DNA of 42,962 bases from Dethiobacter sp. (GTDB taxonomy: Bacteria; Bacillota; Dethiobacteria; Dethiobacterales; Dethiobacteraceae). Made by a program: the position numbers and the translations under genes. The notes under the pieces were generated by a model. It was not told the DNA's origin. It worked only from the letters and a program-made list of their open reading frames with translations, and did no database searches. Below are positions 16,757-24,018 of this stretch, piece after piece (within the stretch, counting starts at the first letter, position 1; each line of letters starts with the position of its first letter). The stretch covers positions 1 through 42,962 of the forward strand of contig JAGXRN010000048.1 in assembly GCA_018335875.1 (NCBI GenBank), read 5' to 3'.

Positions 16757-18172
16757 TTATTGTTCCTGGAAGTTGTAAGCCCTGTTTTCTTCCGGATTGT
16801 AGGGATATTTCTCCAGTTCCAGGTCAAAGACGGCAGGAGGGGTTACCCCGGCTGCGATAACTGCCTCCCTGGCCCTATCCTCTGCTGTAGCGGCAAAGCG
16901 CAGGCCGTCGTTTAGCACCCGGCGCGCTTCAGTAGGATTGTGAAAGCCCATGCTGTTTTCGGCACCAATGAAGGTAATGCGGTAGTATGCTTTTTCGTAA
17001 GCTTCCTTGGCTTCTGATAGAAGCGCTTCGTCTGCCTTGGGAGTGTTATTGGCAAACTCTATGGCTTTTGCCGCTTGGGCGGCCTTGAATCCAGCTTCGG
17101 TAAACAACTTGTTGATGTCCTGCTGGATACTGATAACCCTGTCTTTTAGTTCCTGCCGAGATTGTCCGTGACAGGAACTGCAGGATTCGAGGCCCTGTTT
17201 AAAAGGACTGGTCCACTGATGTGAACGTGTCTTTTCACCGTCAATGGTCACTTCAGGCATGTGACAGTCGCTGCATGACAGGCCTATGTTGTAATGGAAA
17301 CTGTTGTTGGTAAACAACTCAAACTCTGGGTGCCGGATATGTCCTAATTTAATCCCGGTGACGGCGTGGGTCCACTCATAAAGTCCGTCTTCCTTAATCT
17401 GCTGCTCGATGGCTTCTATAGTAATATTATCCCATGCAGCCCTATGCCAGGGGAAAATAAGGTCAACGGAATTATTGTCTTCATCCTTCGGGATACTGTA
17501 AGTAACATGGCACTGAGCACAAGTCAGCATGCTCAGTTGTTTTTTGTTAAATTGCTCAGGCACCCCGTCCAACCCGGCTAACGCTTCTGTAATTGTCCAG
17601 CGGCTTAGTCTGAGTTCTCCCGTATTACCATCATGACAGTCAATACATGAAACACCAAGCTTATTATAATTTTCGGGAATTTGGGCATACACCTCGTCGT
17701 AAGGCAGGCTAAAATAACCGATGCCCATTTGCTCCATTAATTCCGGGACATAAGGGGTTTTACAGGTCAAACAGACACCCCCGGCAGCTCTCCTGGCGGG
17801 ATCAATCTTAAGCTGGTCTATTAATGAGTATGTATGGCCTCTTGATTCAACATACTCTTTCCCCATCCCCCAACCATCAAAGAGTACCCACTGAAAAGGC
17901 CAGGCACTGTTACGGTCAAAAGCGTCAGAGCCGCGAAAAGTGCTGTGGTCACTGCCGCCTTCAAGGTTTAGCAAATATGTCTGGTATTCGCGCGGAAAAA
18001 ATTCAGCCCAATCGGCAGGGTCAAGTTTACCTTCAAGCCCGAATCCCGGGACTGTTTTGTCTTGGCTGCCCGGGGCCGGTTGTCTGCTGCTGCATCCTGT
18101 AAGCAAGCCGGCAGTCACCAAGATAATAAAAAACCTTTTGACACATTCAACATCCATTCTTAGACTATGCAA
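16757..18172 (-). CDS. nrfA: NrfA, ammonia-forming cytochrome c nitrite reductase (lipoprotein type)
   Basis: A 471-residue penta-haem enzyme that reduces nitrite to ammonium with six electrons outside the membrane. Residues 11-27 are a lipoprotein signal with lipobox LLTGC (Cys27). Haem sites are CLTCK (134-138, the active-site haem with lysine), CIDCH (176-180), CAQCH (218-222), CSDCH (300-304) and CSSCH (331-335). Active-site Tyr225 and His281 (HPEFE) are present. The usual calcium ligands differ: the VEY motif reads VTY and KxQ reads HIR, which suggests an arginine-containing, calcium-free type. TTG 18172 has GGGGAG about 10 bases upstream. No nrfH quinol-oxidising partner is nearby. A Crp/Fnr-type operator lies upstream. 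Confidence 0.93.
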   Translation of the reverse strand: MHSLRMDVECVKRFFIILVTAGLLTGCSSRQPAPGSQDKTVPGFGLEGKLDPADWAEFFPREYQTYLLNLEGGSDHSTFRGSDAFDRNSAWPFQWVLFDGWGMGKEYVESRGHTYSLIDQLKIDPARRAAGGVCLTCKTPYVPELMEQMGIGYFSLPYDEVYAQIPENYNKLGVSCIDCHDGNTGELRLSRWTITEALAGLDGVPEQFNKKQLSMLTCAQCHVTYSIPKDEDNNSVDLIFPWHRAAWDNITIEAIEQQIKEDGLYEWTHAVTGIKLGHIRHPEFELFTNNSFHYNIGLSCSDCHMPEVTIDGEKTRSHQWTSPFKQGLESCSSCHGQSRQELKDRVISIQQDINKLFTEAGFKAAQAAKAIEFANNTPKADEALLSEAKEAYEKAYYRITFIGAENSMGFHNPTEARRVLNDGLRFAATAEDRAREAVIAAGVTPPAVFDLELEKYPYNPEENRAYNFQEQ

Positions 18173-18243
18173 ACAAACAACACTCCCCGCAAGTAAAATT
18201 TTTCACACTTTATCAAATGGCACAAGTCACTAGAAAAAGTTAT

Positions 18244-18253
18244 AATTATATTA
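18244..18253 (-). promoter_or_regulatory. Predicted -10 region of nrfA
   Basis: On the minus strand the AT-rich stretch contains overlapping TAATAT and TATAAT hexamers about 30-34 bases from the operator centre. This would place the operator near -42 to -46, the arrangement of class II activation. The hexamer cannot be chosen with certainty. Confidence 0.4.
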
Positions 18254-18266
18254 CCTTTTTAGAATT

Positions 18267-18300
18267 AACTGTGTCTGTGACGTACATCACAGACACAGTT
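18267..18300. promoter_or_regulatory. Crp/Fnr-family operator upstream of nrfA
   Basis: A perfect 14-bp inverted repeat with a 6-base centre contains TGTGA-CGTACA-TCACA, the classic Crp/Fnr spacing. It lies 95-128 bases upstream of the nrfA start. No T run follows on either strand, which argues against a terminator. The core nearly equals the site upstream of uspA at 37506. Confidence 0.75.
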
Positions 18301-18322
18301 TCCTGCATGCTGACAGAAATTA

Positions 18323-18379
18323 GTCTCACGATTCCTGGAACTAGGCTTCCGAGGGTCTGCAACTTGTAGCCTGTGAGAC
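18323..18379. other. Possible nested stem-loop upstream of the IS630 remnant
   Basis: GTCTCAC (18323-18329) pairs with GTGAGAC (18373-18379), and AGGCT pairs with AGCCT (18368-18372), which directly abuts the outer stem. It could be part of the IS end or a structured leader. No known RNA family is recognised. Confidence 0.3.
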
Positions 18380-18468
18380 ATAAATATTGTATACTGCGGG
18401 TAAATAAGCCATATCTTAAACATTTACTGTAGGATAATGGCTGTTATAAGGGGGAGGTATTGAAATAA

Positions 18469-19199
18469 ATGCATTGCCCACAGTTACCTGTCGAGCAATC
18501 TCTTTCTCATGGCGAAAATAGACTTGAGAAAGCTGCTCCTGTTGAGATAAAAGAACTTGTAGTTACTGCAAAATCTCAGAAGAAAAGTTTCAGATTGGTT
18601 CAGCGTGCCGGTATGGTTTTGCACCTGGTCCAAGGCAGTCCCCTTGAGAAAGTTGCTGATTATTGGCACTGTACCAAAAGAACAGTGAAAAAGTGGGCTG
18701 ACCGGTTTTTTGAATGTGGTGTTAAGGGGCTTTCTGATCTCCCCCGAATTGGTCGCCCCCAGATTTATACACGGATACGCGTCTTCGGGTTGTTAGCTTA
18801 GCCTGTCAGTACCCCGGTGAATTATATCTCCCTGGTGTAACCCACTGGTCTGTGAGAAGCTTGGCCGGAGTTATTGCAAAACACTTTAAAGAAATCGGGG
18901 AAATCAGTTTTGAAACTGTAAGGCAGATTTTAAAGCCGCATCACCTTAAGCCACACCGGATAAAGTATTTTTTAACACGTACCGACCCGAACTTTTTTGC
19001 CAAAGCAAAAAAAGTTATTGAATTGTACCTTACACCCCCCGAGGACGGAGTTATTATCTGTGTAGACGAACGAACCGGTATTCAGGCATTGGAGCGAAAG
19101 TACCCGGGCTTGCCCATGATACCAGGTCATTGTCAAAGACAGGAGTTTGAGTACAAGCGTCATGGCACCTTCTGTCTTATTGCCGGTCTGAACATAAAA
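18469..19199 (+). pseudogene. IS630-family transposase, frameshifted and 3'-truncated
   Basis: The N-terminal helix-turn-helix part (RAGMVLHLVQGSPLEKVADY, KRTVKKWADRF, LSDLPRIGRPQIYT) is in one frame. Near 18771 the frame shifts and continues TRLRVVSLACQYPGELYLPG without its own start. The first catalytic aspartate is present in CVDERTGIQALE, followed by PGHCQRQEFEYKRHGT. The match stops at about 19199, before the second Asp and the Glu of the DDE triad. The truncation point coincides with the break in the SRAP gene on the other strand. The ATG has GGGGGAGGT 12 bases upstream. It is not functional. Confidence 0.85.
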
Positions 19200-19200
19200 A

Positions 19201-19279
19201 AGTGTTCGTTGACCTCCATGATGATCCGGCGGTATTCGATAATTTCTTCTTCGGTCTGGATCAGATACCTGCCGCACAC
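19201..19279 (-). pseudogene. SRAP/YedK (HMCES-type) gene, N-terminal remnant
   Basis: From GTG 19279 the frame reads MCGRYLIQTEEEIIEYRR and on to EVNEHF. MCGRY is the hallmark N-terminus of SOS-response-associated peptidase family proteins, whose Cys2 crosslinks to abasic sites in single-stranded DNA. The perfect ribosome site AAAGGAGG (19288-19295) lies 8 bases upstream. The match ends at about 19201, where IS630 sequence begins, leaving about 26 of the usual 220 residues. A DUF6504-like gene lies directly upstream, which fits an SOS-type unit. Confidence 0.75.
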
Positions 19280-19282
19280 GGC

Positions 19283-19468
19283 CTACGCCTCCTTTCGTTC
19301 AATAAACCAGCGGTCTACTTCATAAAACAGATAAATCTGCCTGCCGAGGACATGGCAGGTGTAACGGATACCACTGCCACCCGCATTCAGGCTGGTGGCA
19401 CGGCAGATGTCGGTGACACGGTCAATGCTATAACGGCGACCGTTTTCCCACCAGAAGGAGATGGGCAT
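19283..19468 (-). CDS. Small DUF6504-like protein, upstream of SRAP
   Basis: A 61-residue protein with the pattern FWWENGRRYSIDRV, IRYTCHV and IYLFYEVDRWFIERKEA. It resembles the small beta-rich DUF6504-type proteins found next to dinB and other DNA-damage genes. ATG 19468 has GAAGGA about 6 bases upstream; the frame also extends further upstream to 19651 but that part is not protein-like. The stop lies 3 bases before the GTG of the SRAP remnant, so the two were one operon. The plus-strand frame across the same bases is a shadow. Confidence 0.6.
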   Translation of the reverse strand: MPISFWWENGRRYSIDRVTDICRATSLNAGGSGIRYTCHVLGRQIYLFYEVDRWFIERKEA

Positions 19469-19740
19469 CAGCTTTCCTTCGGGGGACTCAAGGCCACGGG
19501 TAGTGCTTACGGTGTGGTACAGAATTTTGGGCAAAACGGGCTTCGATTCCCCAAAAGGGCTTATGGAGGAGCATGTGATGGCAAGCTGATTTTGAGCAGG
19601 GCGAGTACACACGGGCGTGGACAGAAGGGTCCCCTGCAGAGGCCATTCCACCTTGTGTGGGGCGGCTTACATATTAATAAGAAAGAGGAAATTGGATAAT
19701 TGTGGAGAATAATTTTCTTTAATCAGAGGGAGATGCTCTA

Positions 19741-20265
19741 ATGAACCAAGCTCCTAAGTCAAACATGCGGATCTACTGGACAGCCTGGCTGCTTATGGTA
19801 TCAATAGTGATGATAATATGCCTTTTCAATTTTTTCGAAAGTCAACGTGGCAGTATTGCAGCTGCATATATGCTCTCTTCATCGATGCCTCTGATGTTCA
19901 TCCTTGGTATTGAAGGTTACCGTGGCAATGAATATCTCAAAAAACACCACAGGGAAAAATGGAATGAGCTAACATATTCGAGCTTCATGAAAACATCGGG
20001 ATTCAATACCCTCAAAGGCCTTAAATTTTACTATTCTGATGATGATTTAGGCGACCCTAAAGTTGCTGCTTTGAGATCAAATTCCCGTAAACTATGGACT
20101 TTAGCATGGACTGTTTTTGTAACCATGCCTCTTATTATGATGTTTATAGCAACTGATAATCTAAGTACATTTCTAAGTATGGTACCGGTTGTTATTGTCG
20201 GGATGTTGATTTTTTGGGGTCTACCGATATATATTTTTAGAAGGTTGATTTTAAAGATTCGTTAG
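19741..20265 (+). CDS. Hypothetical integral membrane protein
   Basis: A 174-residue protein with four likely membrane helices: residues 11-29, 39-57, about 117-135 and 141-160. A soluble loop of about 60 residues (LKKHHREKWNELTYSSFM to LRSNSRKL) lies between the second and third. There is no recognised enzymatic motif. GAGGGAG lies about 7 bases before the ATG, so it is probably translated. It is followed by the decayed bPH-domain gene, and both may have come from one membrane-protein locus. Confidence 0.65.
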   Translation: MNQAPKSNMRIYWTAWLLMVSIVMIICLFNFFESQRGSIAAAYMLSSSMPLMFILGIEGYRGNEYLKKHHREKWNELTYSSFMKTSGFNTLKGLKFYYSDDDLGDPKVAALRSNSRKLWTLAWTVFVTMPLIMMFIATDNLSTFLSMVPVVIVGMLIFWGLPIYIFRRLILKIR

Positions 20266-20375
20266 CCGGTGATGCTTTTGCGTTATATACTAACAGGTTT
20301 TAGCGATTCTGATGTTTTGGAAAACAAATCTAGATCTTCTTGAATACCAAATAGTGTTAACAGAAGGTGTTATGA

Positions 20376-20823
20376 ATGTTTGTTTCTAAATCGCCAGCGG
20401 TACATATTATTTATGTTTTTATTATTCTGGGGATGCTGCTTTTTCTTGGGGTTTCGCTATATTAACGGTGTATATTTTCTAGTGGTGTGAATATTGATTT
20501 CAACATATTTTATATTTACTGCAACTCTTGATATTTTTAGCAGTAATTATTCGATCAACTTTGAGGCAGATCATTTTGTTTACCGAAACCTAATTACTAT
20601 AAGAACTATTGCTTACTATGATATTACTGCGATTTATAAAATAAAAACTCCATTATGTATGGGGCACCATATTAGTCTTAAAATATGTACAAATAATAAC
20701 TTGCCAATCTTTCTCTCACTAACGGAGCTTGAAAATTCCCGGACAAGGAGTGCTTTGCAATATCGAATAAAAAGCAAAACAAAACTTCCGCTGATTGTAA
20801 AAAAATACCGCTTTCTGTGTTGA
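20376..20823 (+). pseudogene. bPH-domain membrane protein, frameshifted
   Basis: ATG 20376 opens a 29-residue frame with a membrane helix (YVFIILGMLLFLGVSLY) that ends at TAA 20463. In the next frame, past a TGA at 20488, come a second helix (ISTYFIFTATLDIF) and a domain with FEADHFVYRNLITIRTIAY, DITAIYKIK and LPIFLSLTELE. This two-helix plus PH-like layout matches small bacterial PH-domain (PF06713-like) proteins of about 150 residues. One frameshift and one stop explain the break. TTG 20494 could still give a 109-residue product. Confidence 0.55.
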
Positions 20824-20884
20824 AGGCCAGTTTTGTGAAGACGTGTGACCTTAATACATTATAAAGAGATAGGAGGAGTAGTTC

Positions 20885-21265
20885 ATGGAGCTAATATTTT
20901 CCGGTTTGGTTCTCTTATTCATCTATGCCATGCTTAATTTTATACCTTTAGGATACTGGATTGCCACAAAAGCTGCCGGTGTTCCTGTAAGCATTTTTTA
21001 TTTTCTAGGAATGCGTATGCGGCGGACGAAAATAGAAAAAATTGTGCATCCGCTGATTACGGCTCATAAAGCGGAATTGAACTTAGATATAATGACTCTT
21101 GAAGCGCATTATCTGGCAGGTGGCAATGTAGAGCAGGTTGTCAATACTATGATTGCTGCCAGGGAGGCAGGAAAAAGTTTATCATTTGAGGCAGTTGCTT
21201 CTATGGATTTGGGTGGCGGCACTAATCTGGCGATCAAGCTGGTTTCAGCAAAAGGATGCAAGTAA
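20885..21265 (+). CDS. Short FloA (flotillin-like) homologue lacking the SPFH domain
   Basis: A 126-residue protein matching the N-terminal third of FloA. It has one membrane hairpin (about 4-26), GVPVSIFYFLGMRMRRTK, HPLITAHKAELNLDI and LEAHYLAGGNVEQVVNTMI. Full FloA is about 330 residues and continues into an SPFH/PHB domain and coiled coil, which are missing; the frame ends TNLAIKLVSAKGCK. The ATG has TAGGAGGAG about 8 bases upstream, so a truncated but expressed form is possible. It may be a fragment or a small membrane-domain relative. Confidence 0.7.
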   Translation: MELIFSGLVLLFIYAMLNFIPLGYWIATKAAGVPVSIFYFLGMRMRRTKIEKIVHPLITAHKAELNLDIMTLEAHYLAGGNVEQVVNTMIAAREAGKSLSFEAVASMDLGGGTNLAIKLVSAKGCK

Positions 21266-21326
21266 AGTGATAAGAGCTTGATTCGATCAAAGATAGAAGA
21301 CGCACTAGCAAATACCGGATGTATAT

Positions 21327-21410
21327 ATGTTGGCTCAGTTGGGTTACGGTGTCTGGGGATCTGATTTTTCGGAATCTATGCTTGAGGTAGCAAACAGAAA
21401 TTTAAGATAA
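21327..21410 (+). pseudogene. SAM-dependent methyltransferase fragment
   Basis: The 27-residue frame MLAQLGYGVWGSDFSESM and on to ANRNLR matches the strand-2 region of class I methyltransferases, where DFS carries the SAM-binding aspartate. In the same frame just upstream, TGCIY looks like the end of a decayed motif I. There is no further methyltransferase sequence on either side. Confidence 0.55.
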
Positions 21411-21446
21411 TTAAATTTTGATTATCCTCTTAGGATGGTAGTTTAA

Positions 21447-21857
21447 CACCGGAAAATAAAAAACCCAGGGCCAGTAATCACTAGGCATGGATATTACTTT
21501 ATTCTAAATATTATTTCCTCGTGTCTGGTTACTTCCTTTTCTATTCTGTCCGTTTTTTCTTCCAGTGACTTCGTCAGTGATTTTACTGAAAGGGTTGTTC
21601 AGGTCGTGCCGACGCCCGCGGAAATCGGGCCTGTCATGGGAAAACCGATATCGCCGCGCATGCCTTTAGTATTTAATCTGTTTATGGGGTTCATCGGTGC
21701 GCTGACCTTTGTTTTGGGTTATCTGACCCGGTTCAACAAAAAAGTCTTCTACGCATTGTACCCCTATGATATAAACAAGCTGCAGGATATGGAGAAAAAT
21801 GCTAAAGCACAAGATAATAAAAGATGCTGGAATACACTTTTGGCAACAATTAATTGA
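21447..21857 (+). pseudogene. Wzz-like C-terminal fragment (tentative)
   Basis: The frame is open from 21447 to the TAA at 21857 but has no good start. The protein-like part begins near 21540: DFVSDFTERVVQVVPTPAEI, then a proline-rich PISPRMPL, one membrane helix (LVFNLFMGFIGALTFVLGYL) and a basic tail. A proline-rich stretch before a C-terminal helix is the layout of Wzz/chain-length regulators, but the match is weak. GTG 21606 could start an 83-residue product. It is probably a fragment, in line with its neighbours. Confidence 0.35.
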
Positions 21858-21975
21858 ATACTTACAAGTAAAAAGCTCCAGTTGCCTCTGTAGAGTGTAG
21901 AGGGGCGTACGTCATGTTTTGCAGAGAACATAATGTCTATTAGCGGAAGGCTTCGGTGGCCATCCCATAACCACG

Positions 21976-22002
21976 ACCACTCACTTTATGTGGGTGGTTT
22001 TT
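21976..22002 (+). terminator. Rho-independent terminator
   Basis: ACCACTCAC (21976-21984) pairs with GTGGGTGGT (21990-21998) with one wobble, followed by TTTTT. It isolates the GreA-like gene from upstream reading. Apart from this hairpin, I see no gene in 21858-22232. Confidence 0.7.
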
Positions 22003-22232
22003 GCTTATTCATAGTCATAATCGCTTTGCTTTTAACGTCTGTGGCTAACTTAATAAATTAAAATGCCATTAACTGTAACGACTTTCAATAAATGTAATCA
22101 TAATACACTATTGACAATGATTGTATTTTGTGTTTAAATTAAATTGATGGTGTTTCGCTGGTTTAGCGGGGCGCCTTTGTCCTTTATATACAGTTTTTTC
22201 CCATTAAATGGATTAATTGCAGGAGGAAAAAA

Positions 22233-22679
22233 ATGGCGAAAGCTCTATTATCGAAAACTACCTTTGAAAATCTAGTCAAGCATTTAGTAGATATAGAGGA
22301 GGGGAAAAATAAGCTCCTTGAACAATACTTTTCGGGACAGTCAAAAGAACGTCATGAATTTGAAAAGCTTTTTGAAGATTATATTAAACATATAGGCCGG
22401 CTCATCGAAAATGCAAGTGTGTCACAAACTGAGGACAGCAAATTTCCTTTTGTTACAATAGGTAGTGAAGTAGAAATACAAGATTTATCATGTCAGGAAG
22501 TCTTTAAATACCGCATAGTGCATCCCTTTAATGATCAGATAAAAGGAGGGGATGTATCATACTTGTCGCCGATCGGCAGGTCATTATTGTTAAAAAAATT
22601 AGGTGATGAAGTAGAAGTTAAAGCACCAGGTGGAGTATATAATTATCGAATAAAATCTATCGCAATAAACCCTGAATGA
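22233..22679 (+). CDS. GreA/GreB-family transcription elongation factor-like protein
   Basis: A 148-residue protein with the two Gre parts. An N-terminal helical hairpin (about 1-70) resembles the coiled coil that enters the RNA polymerase secondary channel. A C-terminal FKBP-like domain has VTIGSEVEIQDL, KYRIVHPFN, SYLSPIGRSLLLKKLGDEV and YNYRIKSI. The acidic tip of true GreA is poorly matched (SGQSKERHEFEKLF), so transcript cleavage activity is uncertain; it may be a Gre-like regulator. AGGAGG lies 8 bases before the ATG. It is monocistronic, flanked by terminators on both sides. Confidence 0.85.
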   Translation: MAKALLSKTTFENLVKHLVDIEEGKNKLLEQYFSGQSKERHEFEKLFEDYIKHIGRLIENASVSQTEDSKFPFVTIGSEVEIQDLSCQEVFKYRIVHPFNDQIKGGDVSYLSPIGRSLLLKKLGDEVEVKAPGGVYNYRIKSIAINPE

Positions 22680-22758
22680 ACCAATGCTTTAGTTATGCTC
22701 GTATATATCGAGTTTTCATGCTACGGCCCTGATTAATGTGTAGTTGTAGTTAATGTAG

Positions 22759-22792
22759 AGTACCATAAAGCCTTATTTTATGGGTACTTTTA
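22759..22792 (+). terminator. Terminator after the GreA-like gene
   Basis: AGTACCATAAA pairs with TTTATGGGTACT with one bulge, followed by TTTTA. It lies 80 bases after the GreA-like stop. Confidence 0.55.
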
Positions 22793-22830
22793 CGTTAACC
22801 GCTTGATACTGGGTAATGTGCGTCTGCAAA

Positions 22831-22968
22831 CTATATCAATACGTCATATTCATTGACTTTTTCTCCCTTCCCCAAACGATTCCGCACAACCTCCGCAGTC
22901 TGCATCAATATCCCCCGAAACAAGTACCGGAATTCTGATAGGATAGGTAGGCTAAATATTGGTCTCAT
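22831..22968 (-). CDS. 45-residue protein coupled to the coiled-coil gene
   Basis: The ATG overlaps the stop of the coiled-coil gene in an ATGA tetranucleotide, the usual sign of translational coupling. The product is 45 residues, amphipathic and basic in the middle (SEFRYLFRGILMQTAEVVRN, then RLGKGEKVNEYDVLI). I do not recognise a family. The other frames of the same stretch carry stops. It is too small to be certain from coding content alone; the overlap is the main support. Confidence 0.5.
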   Translation of the reverse strand: MRPIFSLPILSEFRYLFRGILMQTAEVVRNRLGKGEKVNEYDVLI

Positions 22969-23414
22969 TCCAACTCGCTTAATGAATCTTCCAGTTCCTG
23001 CAAATGCCGCTCTGACGTATGCAGGGCATCTTGCTGTACTGCCAGCATACGTTCAGCCTCGGCCAGCATTTTTTGCCGGTGCTGGACAACGGCGTGTTGG
23101 TCTGGTATTGCCCTGCGTAAGTGTACGGCATGATGCTGGGCCTCGGCCAGCTTCCGTTTAGCTATAGATACAATGTTTATGGCCTGCTCTTTTTCAGCTA
23201 TCAGGCCAATGTGACGGAGGCGTGCGGCATCAAGCCTGTCATTGATTCCCCTTAAATCGGCCTTGCCGCCTGCCATGACAGTGTTCTGCGCTTCCGTTAG
23301 CTCTGCTTCCAGTCTGCGTACTTCCTGGCCTGCCTCCCGTAGCCGCTTTTCCGCCTCAGCCTGTTTGGTCAACGCTTCCTTATAAGCAATTTCAAGCTCC
23401 GCAATTTTACTCAT
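22965..23414 (-). CDS. Coiled-coil protein of unknown function
   Basis: A 149-residue protein that is almost entirely a long alpha-helical coiled coil: heptad-like spacing of Leu, Ile and Ala with many Glu, Lys, Arg and Gln from residue 3 to 148 (KIAELEIAYKEALTKQAEAE at the start). A short Gly-Gly break near residue 49 (MAGGKADLRGIND) may be a turn between two helical arms. No signal or membrane segment is seen. GAGG lies about 9 bases before the ATG. Its GC content is higher than that of the GreA-like neighbour. It is the first gene of a two-gene unit. Confidence 0.7.
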   Translation of the reverse strand: MSKIAELEIAYKEALTKQAEAEKRLREAGQEVRRLEAELTEAQNTVMAGGKADLRGINDRLDAARLRHIGLIAEKEQAINIVSIAKRKLAEAQHHAVHLRRAIPDQHAVVQHRQKMLAEAERMLAVQQDALHTSERHLQELEDSLSELE

Positions 23415-23432
23415 TTTTTAACATCCTCATTT

Positions 23433-23525
23433 TTATATTCCCAACCTATGGGCAAAAACCACCAGTATCTCTTTCTCCATCCGGCAGAGTGTTGACTGGC
23501 TCAGCCCTGCCGTATTTTGTGGCCT
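23433..23525 (-). pseudogene. Possible HTH / sigma region 4-like fragment
   Basis: A 30-residue frame contains AGLSQSTLCRMEKEILVVFA, which resembles the recognition helix of sigma region 4 or a phage helix-turn-helix (LSQxxVxRxEK). It has no start and ends 18 bases before the coiled-coil gene. The resemblance is short and could be chance. Confidence 0.25.
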
Positions 23526-23654
23526 TTTTTAGTTTGCACCCCTTCTGCCGTTGTACAGTGGGTAGTAACAAAAAAGGGCGATAAACACCCGTGGGTAATG
23601 AGTTTATGGCACCTTAAAACTAAAAAAACTCTGTAACTATAAATCTACCATTTA

Positions 23655-23781
23655 TTAAGCTTCTATCTCGAAGCAGCGAGGAGGCAAATCCGCACAAAGT
23701 GCTTTAAATAAAGCACTTTGCTCTGCATCCGGAGCATTACTTTGACACACTTCCCCATCGGGTAATTCAAAAAAAGTTCAT
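23655..23781 (-). pseudogene. Small decayed open frame with a T-run frameshift
   Basis: From ATG 23781 the frame MNFF breaks in a run of seven T and continues one base out as FELPDGEVCQSNAPDAEQSA and on to PPRCFEIEA with TAA at 23655. Composition is protein-like, but the family is unknown. The stretch carries a 26-base palindrome. Confidence 0.25.
23695..23720. repeat. 26-base near-perfect palindrome
   Basis: CAAAGTGCTTTA (23695-23706) and TAAAGCACTTTG (23709-23720) are exact reverse complements separated by AA. No T run follows on either strand. Confidence 0.7.
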
Positions 23782-23809
23782 ATCTTTACAATCAACGTTA
23801 TGTAGGTCA

Positions 23810-23989
23810 CCTTCCCAGTCCGGCAAAAGGCGTGAAAGACTTCCCCTTAAACCGCTCTACCGTATCCGTGAAGGTGATTAGCGTATACTTTATAAACTAG
23901 GAAGTCGAGACCATCACAAACTGGACATAATTACCATGACTAAAAAGCCCCGTACTGTCAAGCTTTGTGAGGCTTGGAGGTCGCTTTAG
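23810..23989 (+). pseudogene. RelE/ParE-family toxin, C-terminal remnant
   Basis: One frame reads RRERLPLKPLYRIREGD, a TAG stop at 23879, then RILYKLGSRDHHKLDIITM. The LYRIREGDYRILYK strand is the core of RelE/ParE toxins; the TAG stands where tyrosine is normal. The first half of the toxin and any antitoxin are missing. It is a dead toxin gene beside the right island repeat. Confidence 0.6.
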
Positions 23990-24018
23990 TGTCTGCCAGT
24001 TTGAGCCTAAAATGGATA

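Noticed and set aside
18267..18300. Terminator
   Set aside because: The inverted repeat has no T run on either strand, matches the Crp/Fnr half-sites and spacing, and lies upstream of nrfA at the place expected for an operator.
19202..19699. 165-residue plus-strand open frame
   Set aside because: The minus strand of the same bases holds the DUF6504-like gene and the SRAP start with proper ribosome sites; the plus frame has no recognisable protein and is a shadow.
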